64,000 nucleotides of DNA. Origin: Agarilytica sp033852165. Its GTDB lineage: Bacteria > Pseudomonadota > Gammaproteobacteria > Pseudomonadales > Cellvibrionaceae. The stretch lies in NCBI GenBank assembly GCA_033852165.1, contig JAWSUZ010000079.1, forward strand, positions 1 to 64,000. Reading direction: 5' to 3'. The position numbers and the translations under genes are program-made. Of this stretch, positions 41,001-49,432 are shown piece after piece. The notes under the pieces were generated by a model. That model had not been told where the DNA came from. It was given only the letters and a program-made list of their open reading frames with translations, and made no database searches. The stretch's first letter is position 1; each line of letters opens with the position of its first letter.

Positions 41001-44000
41001 ACGCACTCGTTTAGCCTTTGTAATTTCGGCACATTATTGAGTTCGCCTTGCGCGTACTCCAATAAGTAATGACGCACGACTTCCCCATCACTGTACGACG
41101 TCACGCTACTTAACAGGGCTTTATGCGGGAATAAATATCCGGCCACATACGTTTCTCGACTATCGGCACGGTCTTCACTTTGGTAAATAAACTGTACATA
41201 AGCCGCCGGTGTTCCGCCGCTGCCGGAAGTTCCAAAGGCGTAGTTGATGCGATCAATACGCGGGCCCTGCGCGTCGTTTTTGTATTCGAAAACAATCGGG
41301 TTACCGACACTGTCTTTATATTCGCTTTGCAACCACGACAGAATGTATTGATCATCTGAAGTGCTAACTTTTGAATCACTGCTTTCACCATAAAGCGAAA
41401 TGGAACCGTCTTTACGCGCAACGCTAAAGTGGCCTTCACTCCCCAATACATCGCCCACGGCGGTAATGGTGGCAAAGCTATCCATTTCCGTTTTATAACG
41501 AGAATCGGGATCACCATAGCTGCCGCTAATGAGGACTAGTCGCTGGCCGTCCAAACAAAAGCGATCCTCTTCGGTCCAGGTAATCGCTTTCGCCACATCG
41601 TCTTGACCCAATGTTTGTCGACAACGACTGATACTCGACAAGCCACTTAACGACCAGCCTTTACCCAACAAACCACTGCTGCCCATGCTGGAATAATTGA
41701 TCGCCAATTGCGGGGTAACACCGGCAGACCCGGTGCCTACCGTAATCGGAACCGAGTATGTCGCGGCTCCCGATTCATTGACGCGGAAGAATCCGCCCAT
41801 ACTGCCCACCCCTTCCGAGGCGGCAATTAACGACGCGCCGACATTGGGTTTAGGTGCAGGTGTATCCGATTCATCTTCACGCCCACTCAACGCTGACCCG
41901 GCAACAACAATCGTGGTCACGATGTCAGAATAATCGCCACAACCACTGGCATTACAGGCAGCCACTCGGTATTCATAACTTGCGTCGGCTTTCTCGCTGA
42001 AAACCATACTGTGTTCACTCGTGTTTTGAACAACAGTCCATTCAATGGCGCCGGAGCGTTCTTCAAGTTGATAGGTCTCTACCGCGCCGCTGGCCTCGTC
42101 CCAAGAAACCGTATAACTGCCCGTGGAATTATTGGCCGGAGCCACGATGCTGCCCACCATTCCAGGAATGTGTAACACCACAACCGATAACTCATCACCG
42201 TAATCACTGCAGACGTCGCCATTGCAGGCTTTAACCCGATAAAGGTAATTGCCATCTGCGCGCGATGTCAAAAGAATGGATGTTCCGGTTACGCCAGGCA
42301 CAAGCCCCCAGTCGGCACCGTCAATTTGCTCTTCCAGTTCGTAATGAGTAATTGTGCCCGAGGCTGGATTCCAAGTAATGGTGTATTCACCGTCCTCATC
42401 GATTGCCGGTCCAGAGATGCCACCCGGCACGCCTGGAAACGGAGAGGCAGACGATACCGCTACGGTTTTAACGGCGGTAAACGCCCCGCAACCCGTGGAA
42501 TTACAGGCCGCCACTTGATAGCCATACGTGCCTTCACCTTTGCCAAACACGTCGACGCTTAACAGGTCTGCGTTTTGGAACTCACTCCACGCATCGCCGT
42601 CAACTTGCTCTTGAAGAAGGTAAGAAGTGACCGCGCCCGTTGCTGCGGTCCAGGCTAGCGAATAATTGCCGCTGTCGTTGGTATTCGGGCCGGTAATCGG
42701 ACCGGGAACACCCGCTGCAAGCAAATTGACGGTGGTCGTGCTGGTGTCGCTGGAGTATTCACTGCAGCCATCGGTGTTACAGGCCGCAACACGGTATTGG
42801 TAGGCACCATTAATTCTATCTTCGATGGCACTGGAAAGGCCCACTGGGGAATCAATTAAGACCCAACCACTGGAATTGGCCTGTTCTTGTAAACGGTAAT
42901 TATCGACGCTGCCTGTGGAAGCCAACCATGTGACGGTGTAATCGCCGCTACCATTACTCACTGGCGAACTGATCCCGCTGGGAATACCCGGCGTTAAGTT
43001 CACCACCACGTCAACCGATCCTATTGGAACTTCAAAACTGCCGATCTCCGGCGAATTAAAAACCACATAAACCTGGTAGGTATGATCGCCGTGGGATTGG
43101 TTATTGAGGGTAATTGACAAGGTCTGCGTATAGCCGAGCGAGTCTAAAGCGCCGCCGGTAATATCGTAGATATGGTAATTATCTGCAGCCACCACAGCTT
43201 CCCAGCCTAAGATGACCGTGCCTGTGGTCGAGGGGTTGGGCGTCGCTGTAATCGTGGCGTTGGCGTAAACCAGTGTTGACTGCTCTGCCGTGTAGGCACC
43301 GCATGCACCGACATTACAGGCTTTAACGCGGTAGCTGTAATTGCCGCCCGCCCGGTCTGACAGTGTGCTCGACAAGGCGCTGGTGTTCTGAATAACCAGC
43401 CATTCGCCGCTGCTCGTATAGCGTTCCTCAAGCGTGTAGGTATCAACAATCCCCGTTGCACTGCTCCAAGACACGGCGTAATTGCCATTGGTACTGCTCT
43501 CTGGTGTGGTAATCGGGCCGGGAACACCGGGAACATCGACAACGTCTATCGATTGAACAAGCGAAACCCCACTGCATGTGTCATTGAGACAGGTATTGAC
43601 GCGATAGCCATATTTACCGGTACTCAGATCCACTTCATCCCATTGCGCCAAATCTCCCGCATACAGAGTGGACCATGTGCCATTTTCATACTGGCGTTCC
43701 AGCGTGTAGCTGCCGCCCGTTGTCGCGCTCCAGATCACCGAGAAACTGCCATCGTCATCCGTGGCCGGAACGGTGAGTGTGGGAGGGACAAGCACTATCG
43801 CCACGGTTACGGTGGGTTCACCCAGCGGAATCACCAAGGTGCCAAGCTCGGGTGTGGTAATCGTGGCTTCAACCAATAATATGTAAGTGCCGTCGCTAAG
43901 CCCGTTCACGGTGGCAGGACCCGTGGTTACGGTGCTAAGGAGGGTACGGCCACCGTCAGTAATATCGTAAACGCTGTAGGTGTCGGCATTGATCACACTG

Positions 44001-47000
44001 TTATCCCAACTTAGCGTCACGGTGCCCGTGGTCGAGGGATTAGGCGAGACTGAGATATTGAGCAATATTGTGACTTGAGTGGTTTGCACCGCCGTAACCG
44101 CACCACAACCGCTGCTATTACAGGCACTAACACGGTAATCAAACGTCCCGTTCAGTTTGCCGCTCAACCCGATGGAACGTGCGGAGGTGTTTTGTATTGT
44201 CGTCCAAGCAGCCGCATCCTTTCGCTCTTCCAGGTTATAACGGGTCACGCTGCCGGAAGCCACGCCCCACGAAACTGTGTAGGCACCACTGATGCTGGAC
44301 GCCGGTGTCGAAATCGCTCCTGGTACGCCGGGCACTAACAGAACCACTGTGGTTTGGGTGGCAGAATACGCGCTGCATCCGCCACTGTTACACGCGCGCA
44401 CGCGATAACCATAAGAGCCATTGGCGAGGCTAGATTCGGATTTACTCCGCGCGCTGGTGTCTTGAATGGTGCTCCAGCCTGCAGCGTTAAGTTGACGCTG
44501 TAAGGTATAGGTACTCGCCCCAGTAGCCGCGTTCCAACTCACGCTGAAACTGCCATCGGTATCACCAGTCGGCGCTGTTAAGCCTGTCGGCACGGGCGGT
44601 ATTACAACCGCCACAGTCACGCTAACTTGGCCAAGCGGAATGTTAATCGTGCCGGTCTCCGGCGTATAAAGCACTGCCTCGACCAAGAAGATGTAAGACC
44701 CGTTATTGAGCCCGCTCAGAACTGCAGAACCTGTGGTCGTGCTGCTTAGAAAGGTTTTGCCCCCATCCGTCACGTCATAAACACTGTATGAATCAGGGTT
44801 GAGTACACTGCTGTCCCAACTTAGGGTTACATTTCCCGTGGTCGAAGGATTCGGCGAGGCCGCGATAGTGAGCACAATCGACACTTGAGTCGTTTTAACC
44901 GCTGTATAGCCACTGCAACCACTGCCATTACAGGCCCTAGTTCGGTAGTCATATCTCCCGTTTAATTGGTCGCTCATCGCGATAGAACGTGCAGAGGTGT
45001 TTTGTATTGTCACCCAACTACCAACATCCACGCGTTCTTGCAGGGTGTAACTGACCACGCTGCCAGAAGCCACGCCCCAAGAAACCGTGTAAGCACCACT
45101 GATATTGGTCGCCGGTGTTGAAATCACTCCCGGCACACCTGGCACTAACAGAACCACGGTGTTTTTAATTGCAGAATAAGCGCTGCAACCGCCACTGTTA
45201 CATGCCCGCACACGATAACCATACGTGCCATTGGCGAGGCTAGATTCGGATTTACTCCGCGCGCTGGTGTCTTGAATGGTGGACCAGCCGCCAGCGTTAA
45301 GCCGACGCTGTAAGGTATAGGTACTCGCCCCAGTAGCCGCGTTCCAACTCACGCTGAAACTGCCATCGGTATCACTAGTCGGCGCTGTTAAGCCTGTCGG
45401 CACCGATGGAATTACAACGGCCACAGTCACGCTAACTTGGCCAAGCGGAATGTTAATCGTGCCGGTCTCCGGCGTATAAAGGACCGCCTCGACCAAGAAG
45501 ATGTAAGACCCGTTACTGAGCCCGCTCAGAACTGCAGAACCTGTGGTCGTGCTGCTTAGAAAGGTTTTGCCCCCATCCGTCACGTCATAAACACTGTATG
45601 AATCTGGGTTGAGTGCACTGCTGTCCCAGCTTAGGGTTACATTTCCCGTGGTCGAAGGATTAGGCGAAGCCGAAATAGTCAGCACAATCGTGACTTGAGT
45701 CGTTTTGACCGCCGTATAGCCGCTGCAACCACTGCCATTACAGGCCCTTGTTCGGTAATCGAACCTCCCGTTCAATTTGCCGCTCATCGCGATAGAACGT
45801 GCAGAAGTGTTTTGTATTGTCACCCAACTGCCAACATCCACGCGTTCTTGCAGGGTGTAACTGGTCACGCTGCCGGAAGCCGCGCCCCAAGAAACGGTGT
45901 AGGCGCCAGTGATATTGGTCGCCGGTGTTGAAATCGCTCCCGGCACACCTGGCACTAATAGAACCACTGTGTTTTTAATTGCAGAATAAGCGCTGCAACC
46001 GCCACTGTTACACGCACGCACACGATAACCATACGTGCCATTGGCGAGGCCAGACTCAGATTTGCTTCGCGCACTGTTGTTTTGAATCGTACTCCAGCCG
46101 CCAGCATTAAGCCGACGCTGTAAGGTATAGGTACTCGCTCCAGAAGCCGCACTCCAACTCACGCTGTAACTGCCATTGGTATCGCTGGCCGGTGCCGTTA
46201 AACCTGTCGGCACGGGGGGAATTGGAATGGCAACGGTCACACTAACTTGGCCAAGCGGAATGTTAATCGTGCCTGTCTCCGGCGTATAAAGTACCGCCTC
46301 TACCAAGAAGATGTATGTGCCATTATCGAGCCCGCTCAGCACTGCCGAACCGCTGGTCGTGCTGTTTAGTAAGGTTCGCCCGCCACCCGTCACGTCATAA
46401 ACACGGTATGAATCGGGGTTAAGCACACTGCTGTCCCAACTTAGGGTCACCGTTCCCGTGGTCGAAGGATTAGGCGAAGCCGAAATAGTCAGCACAATCG
46501 TGACCTGCGTGGTTTTCACCGACGTATAGCCACTGCAACCACTGCCATTACAGGCCCGAGTGCGGTAGTCATACCTTGCATTCACTTTGTCGCTCGCCGC
46601 GAAGGAACGTGCGGTAGAGCTTTGTATTGTCGACCAACTGCCAGAATTTATTCGTTCTTGCAGGGTGTAACTGGTCACGCTGCCAGACGCCGCGCCCCAA
46701 GAAACGGTGTAGGCGCCAGTGATATTGGTCGCCGGTGTTGAAATCGCTCCCGGCACACCTGGCACTAACAGAACCACGGTGTTTTTAATTGCTGAATAAG
46801 CGCTGCAACCGCCACTGTTACACGCCCGCACACGATAACCATACGTGCCATTGGCGAGGCTAGATTCAGACTTACTCCGCGCACTGTTGTTTTGAATCGT
46901 GCTCCAGCCGCCAGCATTAAGCCGACGCTGTAAGGTATAGGTACTCGCCCCAGTAGCCGCGTTCCAACTCACGCTGTAACTGCCATTGGTATCGCTGGCC

Positions 47001-48220
47001 GGTGTCGTTAAACCTGTTGGCACGGAGGGAATTGGAATGGTAACGGTCACACTCACTTGGCCAAGCGGAATGTTAATCGTGCCAGTCTCCGGCGTATAAA
47101 GCACCGCCTCAACCAAGAAGGAGTATGTGCCATTGTTGAGCCCGCTCAGCACTGCCGAACCGCTGGTCGTGCTGGTGAGAAAAGTTCGCCCGCTTGTCAC
47201 GTCATAAACACTGTAGGAATCAGGGTTGAGCACACTGGTATCCCAACTTAGGGTCACCGTTCCCGTAGTCGAAGGATTAGGCGAAGCCGAAATAGTCAGC
47301 ACAATCGTGACCTGCGTGGTTTTCACAGACGTATAGCCACTGCAACCACTGCCATTACAGGCCCTAGTTCGGTAATCATATCTCCCGTTTAATTGGTTGC
47401 TCATCGCGATGGAACGAGTCGAGGAGCTTTGTATTGTCGACCAACTGCCAGAATTCACGCGCTCTTGCAGGGTGTAACTGGTCACGCTGCCGGAAGCCGC
47501 GCCCCAAGAAACGGTGTAGGCGCCACTGCTATTGCTAGCCGGTGTCGAAATTGCTCCCGGCACACCTGGAACTCGCAGAACAGTTGTGGTTTTGGTCGCC
47601 GAATAGGAACTGCAACCCGCGCCGCCGCATGCGCGCACACGATAGCCATAGCTGCCATTGGCAAGACCAGACTCTGATCGACTCCGCGCACTATTGTTTT
47701 GAATCGTGCTCCAACCACCAGAGTTAAGCCGACGTTGTAAGGTATAACTACTGGCCCCAGAGGATGCATTCCAACTCACCGTATAACTGCCATTGGTATC
47801 ACTGGCAGGGCTTGTTAAACCGGTGGGCTTGGGAGGAATCACCGCCAACGCAACCGTCACTACAACATTGCCGATTAGGCGAGGAAAACAGCCCACCAAA
47901 GGGTGACAATCTTGATCGGTAAAATCGACAGCGATGTAGGTGTAATCGCCATTAGCCTTACCGCTGACAGACAAACTACTGCCAGTTCCTTCGTATACAA
48001 CGGTAGTGTTTCCACTGACCGCTTGGGACAGCATAATATTGTTGCCCGAAGCATTCGGCCAACTGACGGTAAAACTGCCGGAGGTACTGGGGTTAGGCGA
48101 CGCCGTCACCTGCGCGATAGAGGCTTGAGAAAACCCCACGCCCAAGAAGAGCATGAATAAAAAAACTAGGGATTTGAAAAAGGAATGGGAAACAATACGA
48201 ACATCATTACAAGCGGGCAC
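35027..48220 (-). CDS. Giant secreted FN3-array / SpvB / Rhs-YD protein with C-terminal toxin-like domain
   Basis: The protein has 4397 residues. The GTG start at 48220 has AGGA 8 bp upstream and leads into a signal peptide (hydrophobic FLFMLFLGVGFSQA, about 18-37). Domains in order: about 23 FN3-like beta-sandwich domains in an A-B-C pattern (about 38-2105), an SpvB-type segment (about 2110-2250), FG-GAP/VCBS repeats with Dx(N/D)xDG calcium loops (about 2450-2830), TcdB-like middle, YD/Rhs repeats (about 3000-3950), the Rhs core end (RYSYVRNNPLNATDPSG, about 4050-4075), then a variable C-terminus of about 320 residues with Gly/Ala-rich hydrophobic segments and EELTHxxQ (His about 4333). Rhs proteins usually encapsulate and deliver a C-terminal toxin. 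The Sec signal, with no PAAR or T6SS parts nearby, suggests export to the periplasm or surface. Alternatively it is a non-toxic adhesin. Confidence 0.9.
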   Translation of the reverse strand: MPACNDVRIVSHSFFKSLVFLFMLFLGVGFSQASIAQVTASPNPSTSGSFTVSWPNASGNNIMLSQAVSGNTTVVYEGTGSSLSVSGKANGDYTYIAVDFTDQDCHPLVGCFPRLIGNVVVTVALAVIPPKPTGLTSPASDTNGSYTVSWNASSGASSYTLQRRLNSGGWSTIQNNSARSRSESGLANGSYGYRVRACGGAGCSSYSATKTTTVLRVPGVPGAISTPASNSSGAYTVSWGAASGSVTSYTLQERVNSGSWSTIQSSSTRSIAMSNQLNGRYDYRTRACNGSGCSGYTSVKTTQVTIVLTISASPNPSTTGTVTLSWDTSVLNPDSYSVYDVTSGRTFLTSTTSGSAVLSGLNNGTYSFLVEAVLYTPETGTINIPLGQVSVTVTIPIPSVPTGLTTPASDTNGSYSVSWNAATGASTYTLQRRLNAGGWSTIQNNSARSKSESSLANGTYGYRVRACNSGGCSAYSAIKNTVVLLVPGVPGAISTPATNITGAYTVSWGAASGSVTSYTLQERINSGSWSTIQSSTARSFAASDKVNARYDYRTRACNGSGCSGYTSVKTTQVTIVLTISASPNPSTTGTVTLSWDSSVLNPDSYRVYDVTGGGRTLLNSTTSGSAVLSGLDNGTYIFLVEAVLYTPETGTINIPLGQVSVTVAIPIPPVPTGLTAPASDTNGSYSVSWSAASGASTYTLQRRLNAGGWSTIQNNSARSKSESGLANGTYGYRVRACNSGGCSAYSAIKNTVVLLVPGVPGAISTPATNITGAYTVSWGAASGSVTSYTLQERVDVGSWVTIQNTSARSIAMSGKLNGRFDYRTRACNGSGCSGYTAVKTTQVTIVLTISASPNPSTTGNVTLSWDSSALNPDSYSVYDVTDGGKTFLSSTTTGSAVLSGLSNGSYIFLVEAVLYTPETGTINIPLGQVSVTVAVVIPSVPTGLTAPTSDTDGSFSVSWNAATGASTYTLQRRLNAGGWSTIQDTSARSKSESSLANGTYGYRVRACNSGGCSAYSAIKNTVVLLVPGVPGVISTPATNISGAYTVSWGVASGSVVSYTLQERVDVGSWVTIQNTSARSIAMSDQLNGRYDYRTRACNGSGCSGYTAVKTTQVSIVLTIAASPNPSTTGNVTLSWDSSVLNPDSYSVYDVTDGGKTFLSSTTTGSAVLSGLNNGSYIFLVEAVLYTPETGTINIPLGQVSVTVAVVIPPVPTGLTAPTGDTDGSFSVSWNAATGASTYTLQRQLNAAGWSTIQDTSARSKSESSLANGSYGYRVRACNSGGCSAYSATQTTVVLLVPGVPGAISTPASSISGAYTVSWGVASGSVTRYNLEERKDAAAWTTIQNTSARSIGLSGKLNGTFDYRVSACNSSGCGAVTAVQTTQVTILLNISVSPNPSTTGTVTLSWDNSVINADTYSVYDITDGGRTLLSTVTTGPATVNGLSDGTYILLVEATITTPELGTLVIPLGEPTVTVAIVLVPPTLTVPATDDDGSFSVIWSATTGGSYTLERQYENGTWSTLYAGDLAQWDEVDLSTGKYGYRVNTCLNDTCSGVSLVQSIDVVDVPGVPGPITTPESSTNGNYAVSWSSATGIVDTYTLEERYTSSGEWLVIQNTSALSSTLSDRAGGNYSYRVKACNVGACGAYTAEQSTLVYANATITATPNPSTTGTVILGWEAVVAADNYHIYDITGGALDSLGYTQTLSITLNNQSHGDHTYQVYVVFNSPEIGSFEVPIGSVDVVVNLTPGIPSGISSPVSNGSGDYTVTWLASTGSVDNYRLQEQANSSGWVLIDSPVGLSSAIEDRINGAYQYRVAACNTDGCSEYSSDTSTTTVNLLAAGVPGPITGPNTNDSGNYSLAWTAATGAVTSYLLQEQVDGDAWSEFQNADLLSVDVFGKGEGTYGYQVAACNSTGCGAFTAVKTVAVSSASPFPGVPGGISGPAIDEDGEYTITWNPASGTITHYELEEQIDGADWGLVPGVTGTSILLTSRADGNYLYRVKACNGDVCSDYGDELSVVVLHIPGMVGSIVAPANNSTGSYTVSWDEASGAVETYQLEERSGAIEWTVVQNTSEHSMVFSEKADASYEYRVAACNASGCGDYSDIVTTIVVAGSALSGREDESDTPAPKPNVGASLIAASEGVGSMGGFFRVNESGAATYSVPITVGTGSAGVTPQLAINYSSMGSSGLLGKGWSLSGLSSISRCRQTLGQDDVAKAITWTEEDRFCLDGQRLVLISGSYGDPDSRYKTEMDSFATITAVGDVLGSEGHFSVARKDGSISLYGESSDSKVSTSDDQYILSWLQSEYKDSVGNPIVFEYKNDAQGPRIDRINYAFGTSGSGGTPAAYVQFIYQSEDRADSRETYVAGYLFPHKALLSSVTSYSDGEVVRHYLLEYAQGELNNVPKLQRLNECVEFVSVASLANCLKPTEFTWINDVDGFNSQLPAEAFNGVVTKGLYGWKPADINGDGMMDLVWLQWAASGPDVEFEMRYMLSGDGELKQTMFTNKAFVSFDGDASREVVKMEIIDYNADGRQDVMVYSSHSGGWNLYLSTLLSSGEWRLSGTPIDLGIASSEIFLADANSDGLMDVMYLDRLDDHKLYLRLLEQDPSQSISSNRFYRFSSPIDLAFNPVPAGTDEGKENLIAGEFDLFVYRFASAGDYDGDGNSDVVLSKTSVSCVEIFGCINHHQVWVVTLHNSVDGSVSAGFHYRGEVGYLIANDDETLANVFAETHSLDINGDGLSDVIYRKRRYNLDDERSWFYRLNHGASDSGGNYGSEQLLLQASSDEEEDYDLQFMDYNQDGVADVVWNDIVAGKIYARYGDGVGGFSSTQEILDISNDENHAHVFIDMNGDGRPDYLHVWDDQFQVSIAQGSLQPSAVISTITNALGSMTQISYGSLGLNGNYERLGAMTNQGQICIPDDLTLPIGSLGCTDYDYSFIDADTLYSALNADWELPAGSHGFGRDKPVLELTGPMTVVTRVSSSAPVQGDPNAESAISYYYGEAKVQASGRGMLGFQAIKTVDEQSGIETTTTYRQDFPFIGHPLTTVVRGPRQGDEDGVVLSTAQNIWQLKNFAGADTPKPYQPYVAESVELTYALSGGGLTQGELVQTVTTTNRYDNYGNPTEVTVLIEGGGDSLEKQTLGQYGSSVWEREKGRLSRSDVTTTRNGDSDTRSSTFTYYNSGHLKGLLLSEVVAPGDALSLTTTYEYDFMGNRLKSTQTNVDGVSRYSRSEYDALGRYVDRGYDSLGHLIQSVEARDYRGAPTEVTDVSGVSVYAEYDRFGSQYLNYSDVGSAIITLGSWCTGSCTLSTAVFKVEERSIASSRVNKVSLYDVLGRRIRESLLLLDGSYSHVDTEYDELGRVARLSEPHFGTATEWTTTDYDLLGRPTAVHSPLDTGSGSLMSYDAYTAVTTNDLGQRKTEVKNALGELIEVTDHLGGRLRYEYDPVGNLTAAVSLGSLDDPHNIRVEMTYDNLSRKIAMSDPDKGYWTYDYNAFGELIVQTDAKSQTRTLSYDRLGRMISRIDRLASGVIEGDTQWFYDTAANGLGQLDYVVEFIGGFARFYQYDQYGRGFKVLTSHDESGGFDYMTQTVYDPYNRIKRHYDSFDLTAISGGSNGSNGRDSTSSTSAVSVGSGIHNYYNSYGHLSYITDIASNDEVYRVSEQNVRGQVTSAILGNGSISRFDYDAKTGRLQGQYAQLLIGQQIQSIEYEWDSVGNLETRHNTSGSRNLTETFAYDGLNRLLSSTLNTVGISKSIGLVGTISTTIGSVGGSSDSGSSTTISGPISGPIGPFSLAGVNTMTYNSIGNILSKTGVGTYTYGQNSAGPHAVSTTGDGVTYSYDANGNLTADTAVGSLAGRSLTYTSFDKPSLITKGNHRIAFKYGPGRSRYLRTDTNSDTGSIKETRYLGSVERISELGSDTVQWKRMINGVAIYTTTTSTEGEIRDTEKTYLYKDHLGSLDFITDGNGTVIQEMSFDAWGQRRNAADWSDLNVTELLNFDHANTTRGFTGQEMLDEVGLIHMNGRVYDPRLGRFLQADPFIQVVADTQMYNRYSYVRNNPLNATDPSGYFIFSAILRYTIQHTWVGKNIIQPYMQFLGSNAIVNGIVSAIIGYYGGPEALALYAEVMAYSNGASLFDGMKAGAISYASSSVFSAIGGADHLSLPAKALAHGMVGGVMAELQGGKFAHGFASAGLTKLANVNNMIGTESSKAGFRIATAAIIGGTISKVSGGKFVNGAGTAAFAQVFNGESEAAEADKIKVEQQRVLDEKAAEITKILELYDFDRDKYPDFKVRFASGSEIKRFTSGVAAWGTIARDGTILIDEGLASNMEGTRFIQTLAEELTHAMQFRLGGLDFLSNEQVGPYVELEATDWVISKRAALGLGRRHKAFKDYKNTNKYWRSEWRKVKD
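43831..47881 (-). repeat. 810-bp tandem repeats encoding FN3-like triplets
   Basis: The same 10-bp landmark (TGTTAATCGT) recurs at 44641, 45451, 46261 and 47071, exactly 810 bp apart, with an aligned diverged copy at 43831 and a degenerate one near 47881. Each unit encodes about 270 residues: three beta-sandwich domains (VPTGL..., VPGVPGAIS..., ISASPNPSTTG...). The central copies differ by only a few bases per hundred. Such arrays can shrink or grow by recombination without breaking the frame. Confidence 0.92.
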
Positions 48221-48724
48221 GAAGGAATTCCTATTTTAGAGTAAACCCTAATGCGCAACTTCAATTATTATCTTAATAGACTGCAAGCTTTTAACTGAAC
48301 CAAATACTAAAAGCCGTCCTTTATGATTTTTTGGGTTTTTTAGATTCCTCCCCTCCCGCGCAAAACTATTATATTAATCCCTTCATTCACCTAGAAGTTA
48401 CGATTTCAGGTGCTGGTATTAAATTAGGCGCATACCCTAGCATCAACACAACAATTCCTGCGCCACATTATCGCAACAATTACAGTTAAAAATTAACAAT
48501 TTATCGGGTTGACAAAACCGATAACACCATTTACATGTTAAGTTTTTAATTGTTTACTAGAAAACCCGCAACTTAAATAGTATTGGCTGGAGTTATTTGT
48601 GCAGAAAATTTGCATGTTAAGAAAAACAGAGAGAAACTCACGATAACGCTTGAATATGAGTCGGGGCATCTTAACTCACGACCCTTCCCCCGCTTTCTCA
48701 CAACAGGTTAATGCAGAATTAAGT
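48221..48724. promoter_or_regulatory. Intergenic region upstream of the Rhs gene
   Basis: This 0.5-kb AT-rich gap must contain the leftward Rhs promoter. It holds a 7-bp inverted repeat, TTATCGG/CCGATAA (48501-48507 and 48518-48524), enclosing a TTGACA (48509-48514) that points rightward; a weak TACATG lies 17 bp on. No rightward gene follows for 2.8 kb. I could not assign the Rhs promoter itself. Confidence 0.35.
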
Positions 48725-49021
48725 CTACTCTGCACTAACAAAATGACCATAATAAACATTCTTCCCAACTAGCGATTGAAATTCTTTTGTGCTCTTAAAC
48801 GTTGGCCACTTTGAAGTCGTCAATTTTGCTACCTCAGCACTTCTCCAAGTCAAATGCCAACACAACTCCTCGGCATCGTCCGTTTTTTTCAGTATTTGAT
48901 ATGAAGTAATAACCTCGCCCCCTGCATTCATTTCAGAAAAGATTAACTTGCTCAACTCAACGACTCTAGCTGAGTTTTCCTTCGTAACTTTAAACACCGC
49001 AAATTCTGTACAATTATTCAC
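48725..49021 (-). CDS. ABM-like small protein
   Basis: A 98-residue protein starts at GTG 49021, with AGGGG 6 bp upstream. The pattern (FAVFKVTKENSARVVELSKLIFSEM, a second strand VITSYQILK, CWHLTWRSAEVAK, then KSTKEFQSLVGKNVYYGHF) resembles dimeric alpha/beta-barrel proteins of the antibiotic biosynthesis monooxygenase (ABM) superfamily. Many of these have no known substrate, and no catalytic residue can be named. It stands 0.5 kb upstream of the Rhs gene on the same strand; the gap argues against a shared transcript. Family assignment is by pattern only. Confidence 0.5.
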   Translation of the reverse strand: MNNCTEFAVFKVTKENSARVVELSKLIFSEMNAGGEVITSYQILKKTDDAEELCWHLTWRSAEVAKLTTSKWPTFKSTKEFQSLVGKNVYYGHFVSAE

Positions 49022-49432
49022 ATAGAGCCCCTATAGGGTTAACGTTAAGAATTACGAAAAACAAACGCGATCCAGATTTTCCGAATTAGTATCACACCAA
49101 ATATCCTGAAGTCATATACCAAGGGTTTACTAGGCCTTTGTATTGACCCCTTCTAAACAGCAACCCAAATGACGTTAAACATACCATTCCGGCGCCCAAC
49201 TTTCTTTTGTCGTAACTGTCATCATTATTCACTCTAAACCCATCCATGCTGCATACGGCCTGAGAGATCAATACAAAATTCATATCTAACATTTCACTGT
49301 GACTGCAGAGGATTAAATATGATCGAGCCACATAAGCACAATATGCTTAAAATATTTTATTGAACATTTAGGCTGGTAATTTTTAGCTATCGTGATATCA
49401 GTGTTACGTAGATGCAACTGTTGGAAATAGGG

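Noticed and set aside
49092..49331. Minus-strand frame of 79 codons starting with GTG
   Set aside because: No Shine-Dalgarno sequence, no family resemblance and Cys/Met-rich random-looking composition; possibly decayed coding DNA but not supportable as a gene.
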